Assembly: GCA_001687465.1 (NCBI GenBank)
Contig: LVLI01001580.1
Span: 1-10,605, forward strand
Reading direction: 5' to 3'
Origin: Halocafeteria seosinensis
Taxonomy: Eukaryota; Sar; Bigyra; Bicosoecida
DNA length: 10,605 nucleotides
Shown here: in pieces, positions 6,801 through 10,605 of the stretch
How the letters are laid out: each line of letters opens with the position of its first letter
How positions within the stretch are numbered: position 1 is the stretch's first letter
Translations under genes and position numbers: made by a program
The notes under the pieces: generated by a model
Told to the model about the DNA's origin: nothing
Databases searched by the model: none
The model's input: the letters and a program-made list of their open reading frames with translations, nothing else

Positions 6801-9403
6801 AAAACGTCGTTTTGAAATTCTTCAGAGAGCTTGAATGTAAGTCGGCATTCTCCTTGGCCTCATACAGCCTGAGGCTCTCATACAGATTCAATTGTGACAC
6901 GTTTTGCAGCGGAAGGACCGAAATTATATAGCCAACAGTTGAGGCATATTCAATTTCAGCGTAGAGAACTGTTCAGCAAGCCGCATCCGACCTTATACAC
7001 GCAATCGTTCATTCGTAGCGTTGCTACGAAAGAGAGCCTAAAAAAAGCGGACCTCAACCTAACTGATCAGCGGTCGGAGAGGCAGTATATTTCCGTTCCT
7101 GGAACGACCACGAAGACGAACGAGGGTCAGTATATCACCGAATTGCAAGGATTCTCCGGGACGCATTCACTGAATGAAGAAGATGGGAAGCGGATCGTTG
7201 CAAATGAGCAGATGAATGCTGATGATGGGATCGCACAAGCAAACGTAGACACCAGCCCGAACAGGAGCATATGGGCCACGAGTGGACGAAAAACTACGAG
7301 CAGGAAACCGGCTTCGTTCTCAGACAAATCAAAGGCAAAAGCTTCTGTGGTAGATGGTAAAAAGTGGACTGCAGCCGGTACATCTCCACTCAAGCGGCAT
7401 AGCGCTGGTACAAAAAAGTCTATGAAAAACGGAAGCACAAACACAAAGGTGAACGACCGTAAGCGCAAGCGCTCTACGATCACAAAAGGGTCTACGGCGG
7501 GTNTCCAGAAAAGGGCTCAAAAGAAGAGCCACATTGCCTCGAATAAGGCTTCCGCATCGACAATGGTGACAACCTGTAGCGCAACAAATAGATCCTTAGA
7601 GGTAGCGGTCGCAAAACGGGAAAGCTTAACCGAAGTTGCACGGGAGGAACTTGTGAACCATGAGAAGCAGACCTCAGAGGAGCTTACCCCCCGAGTGAAC
7701 ATCGAAATGAATAATGGTGGTGGTTCCATACGTAACGAGCCTGATGAATCTTCCGCACGTTGTATGAGACCTGCGTACCAGGCAGGTTCATTCGTGTTCC
7801 CGGAAACAAGCTGCTCCTCCTCGGAAGACGACAACTCTTCCGATTCGGAAAAAGAAGACGATACGATAGAAAAGAAAGGTCACGCTATCGCGGATGAACT
7901 ATTTCGTGGCGGGGAACTTCGTCACGATGTTCTTGATAAGCTGTGGCGGTCACGTGTAGAGAAAGCGAACTTCCTCGTAGATAGTACCAGGAATACGATC
8001 CAGAAATTGCAAATGAGTCAGCAACAGTATGGTGAATTTCGTCAGGTCGTGCTTGACGCCATTAAAACGTTCCTAGTTCAATCTGGTGACGTAATACTTC
8101 TCGGAGACTTTCAACGCCTACTAACCAAACATTCTTCAGAGGAGTTGCGCCGTCTCGGAAGTATGGGAGCAAAGGGCGATCTCATTAATCTGCTCAATAA
8201 GGACGTTCTAGTGGAAGATCTGAGTGAAGAAGGTGATCCGACTGGGGTCTTATTATTCCCACGGACGTTACTGAATTGGAACTAGGGCGTGCTACCCCCG
8301 TCAGTATTCAAGGTTCTTCGCCCAGGGGATCTTCAATGCCGAAATCCGCTGCAGCGTCGCATAAGACAATCTCGGCGCGTCGAACGGGAACGCACGGAAG
8401 GCTGATGAAGGGATCTTCCATGCCCAAATCCGCACCGGTGTCTCGTAAGACAATCTCGACGCGTCGAACGGAACCGCACGCAACGCCGACGAAGGGATCT
8501 TCAATATCTACTGAAACAGTTTCGCCAGCAATGAAAGCGCAAGGAAGTACCACAGGGGCCACTTCATCGACAGAAGAGCATGCCGCCATCCTCGAATCCG
8601 ACGAGAATACCACAATAGATCAAGCTGCCAACACGCAGACAGCTCCATCAGAACCAACGGAGACAGAACGATTACGTCTACTTCGATACATGATTAGCCT
8701 AATAAAGGCTCAAACGGATCAGGATCTTTTGCAGAAATATTTCGGTCCTATTCGACATTCGCGGGAAAAAATCTTTCCCTGTATGACACATAAAGACTTC
8801 CAAACCCTATTGCCGACGCGATGGTTCTCCGGTTCGATCTTAGACAGATACGGAGTATACCTGCAACAACAGGCGACACTCCAACTATGGATTCCAGATA
8901 CCAGCTTTCTATGCCTAGGCCAGCTGTTCACAGCAGGTAGACGACCCGACAAGCCAAAGTATGACATCGACAACGTACCATGGGTCAAAAATAAGAAGCT
9001 AAGTGAGATCGATAGAATAATACTACCGGTGAACCGAAGAGAAAATCATTGGTGCTGCTACCTGGTGGACATGAAAGCTCACAAGATACTCGAATACGAT
9101 AGTTTGCCCGGATGCGTAGACAATAATCGTCTGACTGGTTTGCGTAGGTTGATTACCGATATGACAGCACACGAGCTGGGAGATCAACGACGGGTAGACA
9201 CCAAAAACTGGGAGGTAGGTGCAGGCGTTTGCCCAACGCAACATAACCATATTGATTGCGGGCCTTTAGTCGCCTGCGTGATGCGTTCCCTAGCATGGGA
9301 CCTCCCGTTTGATTTCTCCCAAGAGACAATCGACGTCGAAAGAGCTAATATCGCTGTACAGTTGATTAAGGCATTTGCAGAACCAAATTCAAACGTGCTG
9401 TAA
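3843..9403 (+). CDS. MULE transposase fused to Ulp1 (C48) protease, 14 exons
   Basis: Exons: 3843-3913, 4004-4074, 4153-4317, 4379-4577, 4647-4722, 4788-4863, 4943-5104, 5163-5254, 5316-5385, 5446-5670, 5733-5910, 5983-6836, 6910-8232, 8286-9403. They total 4,680 nt (1,559 aa plus stop) and every junction agrees in phase. The start at 3843 has A at -3 and G at +4. Domains: a WRKY/GCM1-type zinc-binding domain at about 103-165 (C118, C127/C128, H155, H157 in HNHP); the MULE DDE core with D264 (DSTHK), D328 (IIFTD) and probable E443 (SESVNS), plus C349-x2-H352 (CAWH); a SWIM-like finger at about 581-596 (C-x2-C-x9-C-x-H, with the first pair spaced one residue wider than the usual C-x-C); a basic, NLS-like stretch at about 929-953; Ser/acidic 1048-1066; helical 1070-1185; and the Ulp1 domain at about 1350-1530. 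It would bind element ends in the nucleus and cut and join DNA; the protease would act on SUMO or ubiquitin-like tags. Base 7503 is N (one unknown residue). Exons 1-2 and the 4864-4942 acceptor are the least certain parts. Confidence 0.72.
4379..4577 (+). other. Exon 4: WRKY/GCM1-type zinc-binding domain of the transposase
   Basis: Frame and splice sites (intron 4318-4378 before, GTAAGG donor at 4578) give LRFTC, then KKKHVCC, a beta-strand-like segment and SHNHP. This is the C...C...H-x-H pattern usual at the N-terminus of MULE and FAR1-like transposases, where it contacts DNA in the terminal repeats. The frame differs from the longest open frame here, so the domain only appears after correct splicing. 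Confidence 0.75.
4943..5910 (+). other. MULE DDE catalytic core (exons 7-11)
   Basis: Five exons join in phase to give CFLDSTHK (first Asp), a strand-rich stretch, PSIIFTD (second Asp), the C-x2-H motif in RACAWH, and FIFSNSPSESVNS (probable Glu). Order and motif types match the MULE transposase fold. The assignment of E443 as the third acid comes from family pattern, not structure. Confidence 0.8.
5386..5445 (+). other. GC-AG intron within the DDE core
   Basis: Donor ACTG|GCAAGT and acceptor GTGCAG|AC. The intron is 60 bp, divisible by three, with no in-frame stop, so unspliced RNA would also stay open and add 20 residues. Removing it creates codon G|AC, the second catalytic Asp in IIFTD, directly followed by the expected helix. 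GCAAGT is the usual donor form of GC-AG introns. Confidence 0.7.
8233..8285 (+). other. 53-bp intron that joins transposase and protease frames
   Basis: Donor GAAG|GTGATC, CTGAA branch-like sequence, acceptor AACTAG|GG, phase 1 on both sides. It removes the transposase stop TAG (8283-8285). It is the shortest intron in the model and its donor is weaker than most. Without it the transposase frame ends at 8285 with 1,204 residues, and the protease would need its own start, for example ATG 8336. Confidence 0.55.
8286..9403 (+). CDS. Ulp1/SENP-type C48 cysteine protease module (exon 14; alternative separate gene from ATG 8336)
   Basis: Same exon as the fusion above, described as a unit because it may be translated separately. 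The first 100 residues are low-complexity and basic, and contain a 28-residue tandem repeat. The protease fold follows: a substrate-side element with RWFSGSILD and a Tyr/Gln-rich helix, then RENHWCCYLVD (catalytic His, fusion H1442), LEYDSL (Asp, D1459), PTQHNHIDCG (oxyanion Gln Q1506 and nucleophile Cys C1512), and a closing helix. The His-Asp-Gln-Cys set is complete and correctly spaced for the Ulp1 family, which cleaves SUMO or related tags from proteins. The family call is strong. Substrate (SUMO, NEDD8-like or other) cannot be read from sequence. An in-frame TGA at 8234 limits upstream extension of this frame. Confidence 0.88.
8327..8505 (+). repeat. 84-bp coding tandem repeat, two full units plus a partial one
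   Basis: Units 8327-8410 and 8411-8494, then a partial third from 8495, each starting GGATCTTC. They encode 28-residue repeats GSSMPKSA...KTIS.RRT...K, Ser/Arg/Lys-rich and probably disordered. The period is a multiple of three, so the frame is kept. The repeat lies just after the proposed fusion junction and acts as a linker. Confidence 0.93.
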
Positions 9404-9460
9404 ATTCGTCCCCCGTAAACCTTGCGATTGTACCGTCTAAAAAGAATCCAAACATTTTAC
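9404..9460 (+). other. 3' flank of the transposase/protease gene
   Basis: A short non-coding stretch after the stop codon. No AATAAA-type signal is seen. GATTGTACCGTCTAAAA at about 9426 resembles the unit junction CATTGTACACTCTAAA of the following array, so the array may start here in degenerate form. Confidence 0.4.
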
Positions 9461-10605
9461 ATTCTAAACCAGTCAATATCAAAGCTGCATTGACAACCTC
9501 AAAGCGTCAACAGCCACTGTTTCTTTTCTGGTAGTCCAGGGAGAGGGAAAGTTTTACCTAAGCATTGACAATCTCAAAGCGTCAATAGCCACTGTTTCTT
9601 CTCTGGTAGTCCGGACAGAGGGAGAGTTTTACCTAAATATTTCATGGTATCCCTACGGACATGAGTTCCACCCTGTTGCATAAACACAATATTATACGCG
9701 AAACAAAAATGTATTTACCGAGTCTATCACCATATATACTCCATAGTGTCCCTCATCTTCCAATTGAAAATGCCCGCCTTCCCGCGTCCGACTTCAACCA
9801 AGTCACCTATTTTGGGGGGCTATGCTTTAGGCTATCCGCCTTAACTGAGAAAGCATTCAACCATTGTACACTCTAAACCAGTCAATATCAAAGCTGCATT
9901 GACAATCTCAAAGCATCGGATAAATCCATCGCCGAGAACAAGGCCGTTTACAACAGCCACTGTTTCTTCTCTGGTAGTCCGGACAGAGGGAGAGTTTTAC
10001 CTAAATATTTCATGGTATCCCTACGGACATGAGTTCCACCCTGTTGCATAAACACAATATTATAGGCGAAACAAAAATGTATTTACCAGGTCTATCACCA
10101 TATATACTCCATAGTGTCCCTCATCTTCCAATTGAAAATGCCCGCCTTCCCGCGTCCGACTTCAACCAAATAACCTATTTTGGGGGTCTATGCTTTAGGC
10201 TATCCGCCTTAACCCGGAAAGCATCCAACCATTGTACACTCTAACCCAATCAATACTAAAGCTGAATTCATAATGTCAATGGGTCGGATACACCCATCGC
10301 TGAGTACAAGGCCGTTTACAATAGCCACTTTTTCTTCTCTGGGCATCCAGGGAGAGGGAGAGTTTTACCCAAATATTTCGTGGTATCCCTATCGACATGA
10401 TTTCCACGCTGTTGCATAAACAAAATATTATACGCTTACGGAAAATGTATGTACCAGTCCTATCTCCATATATACTCCATAGTGTCCCTCATCTTCCAAC
10501 TGAAAGTGCCCGCCTTCCCACGTCCGACTTCAACCAAATCACCTATTTTGGGGGTCTATGCTTTAGGCTATCCGCCTTAACCCGGAAAGCATCCAACCAT
10601 TGTAC
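9461..10605. repeat. Tandem array of 368-bp units, continuing beyond the window
   Basis: Three units: 9461-9869 (409 bp), 9870-10237 (368 bp) and 10238-10605 (368 bp, ending at the window edge at a unit boundary). Unit 1 differs by an internal 75-bp duplication (9487-9561 and 9562-9636) and by lacking about 34 bp present in the others near 9914-9950. Units share CTCTAAACCAGTCAATA-like starts, a CTGGTAGTCC-GAGAGGGAGAG block, and a long conserved tract around CATATATACTCCATAGTGTC. Each carries a 71-codon open frame, but the changes between units are not skewed to synonymous sites, so it is probably non-coding. It may be a satellite or a subterminal repeat of the transposon. Confidence 0.97.

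Noticed and set aside
7503-7503. Ambiguous base N in exon 13 as a possible frameshift site
   Set aside because: The frame is consistent on both sides. It affects one residue in a disordered linker and is a sequencing uncertainty.
8237-8285. Programmed -1 frameshift joining transposase and protease frames
   Set aside because: The frames overlap in the right sense, but no slippery heptamer or clear downstream structure is seen. The phase-matched intron explains the joining more simply.
9661-10244. Two 71-codon ATG-started open frames that look like a pair of related small genes
   Set aside because: They are the same part of the 368-bp tandem unit. A third open copy lies at 10397. Changes between copies are not biased to silent positions, so they are a by-product of the repeat.

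Overview
The window is eukaryotic nuclear DNA. Its genes are split by short introns (53 to 149 bp, mostly 58 to 90 bp) with GTATGT or GTAAGT-like donors, CTGAC or CTAAC-like branch sequences and pyrimidine-rich CAG acceptors. Base composition is moderate and the intergenic space is full of repeats. It looks like an accessory, transposon-rich region of a protist, alga or oomycete-like genome. I cannot place the organism from sequence alone.

Layout. (1) Positions 1-1396 hold the 3' part of a membrane-anchored P-loop ATPase-like gene, cut by the window edge. An intron splits its Walker A motif, and its frame runs into a 23-bp minisatellite built on the palindrome ATCCCGGGAT (1155-1330). (2) Positions 1397-3842 hold no gene I can call with confidence: a probable Tc1/mariner-like terminus near 1439, several unrecognised open frames and signs of a diverged internal duplication. 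(3) Positions 3843-9403 are the main content. This is a Mutator-like (MULE) transposase gene that I reconstruct with 14 exons. All 13 introns agree in phase and give a predicted protein of 1,559 residues. The protein has an N-terminal WRKY/GCM1-type zinc-binding domain, an MULE DDE transposase core with the C-x2-H motif, a SWIM-type zinc finger, a long basic and acidic linker, and a C-terminal Ulp1 (C48) cysteine protease domain with all four catalytic residues present. (4) Positions 9461-10605 are a tandem array of 368-bp non-coding units that continues past the window edge.

The most notable point is the single-frame joining of an MULE transposase to a SUMO/ubiquitin-like protease. Both active sites look intact, so the element may have been recently active. 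Linked mudrA-like and ULP-like sequences are known from some plant MULEs. Here the two appear to be one polypeptide, and this rests on one 53-bp intron (8233-8285). If that intron is not spliced, they are two neighbouring reading frames. The flanking arrays (23 bp upstream, 368 bp downstream) may be genomic satellites or subterminal repeats of the element. No terminal inverted repeat pair could be matched by eye within the window.
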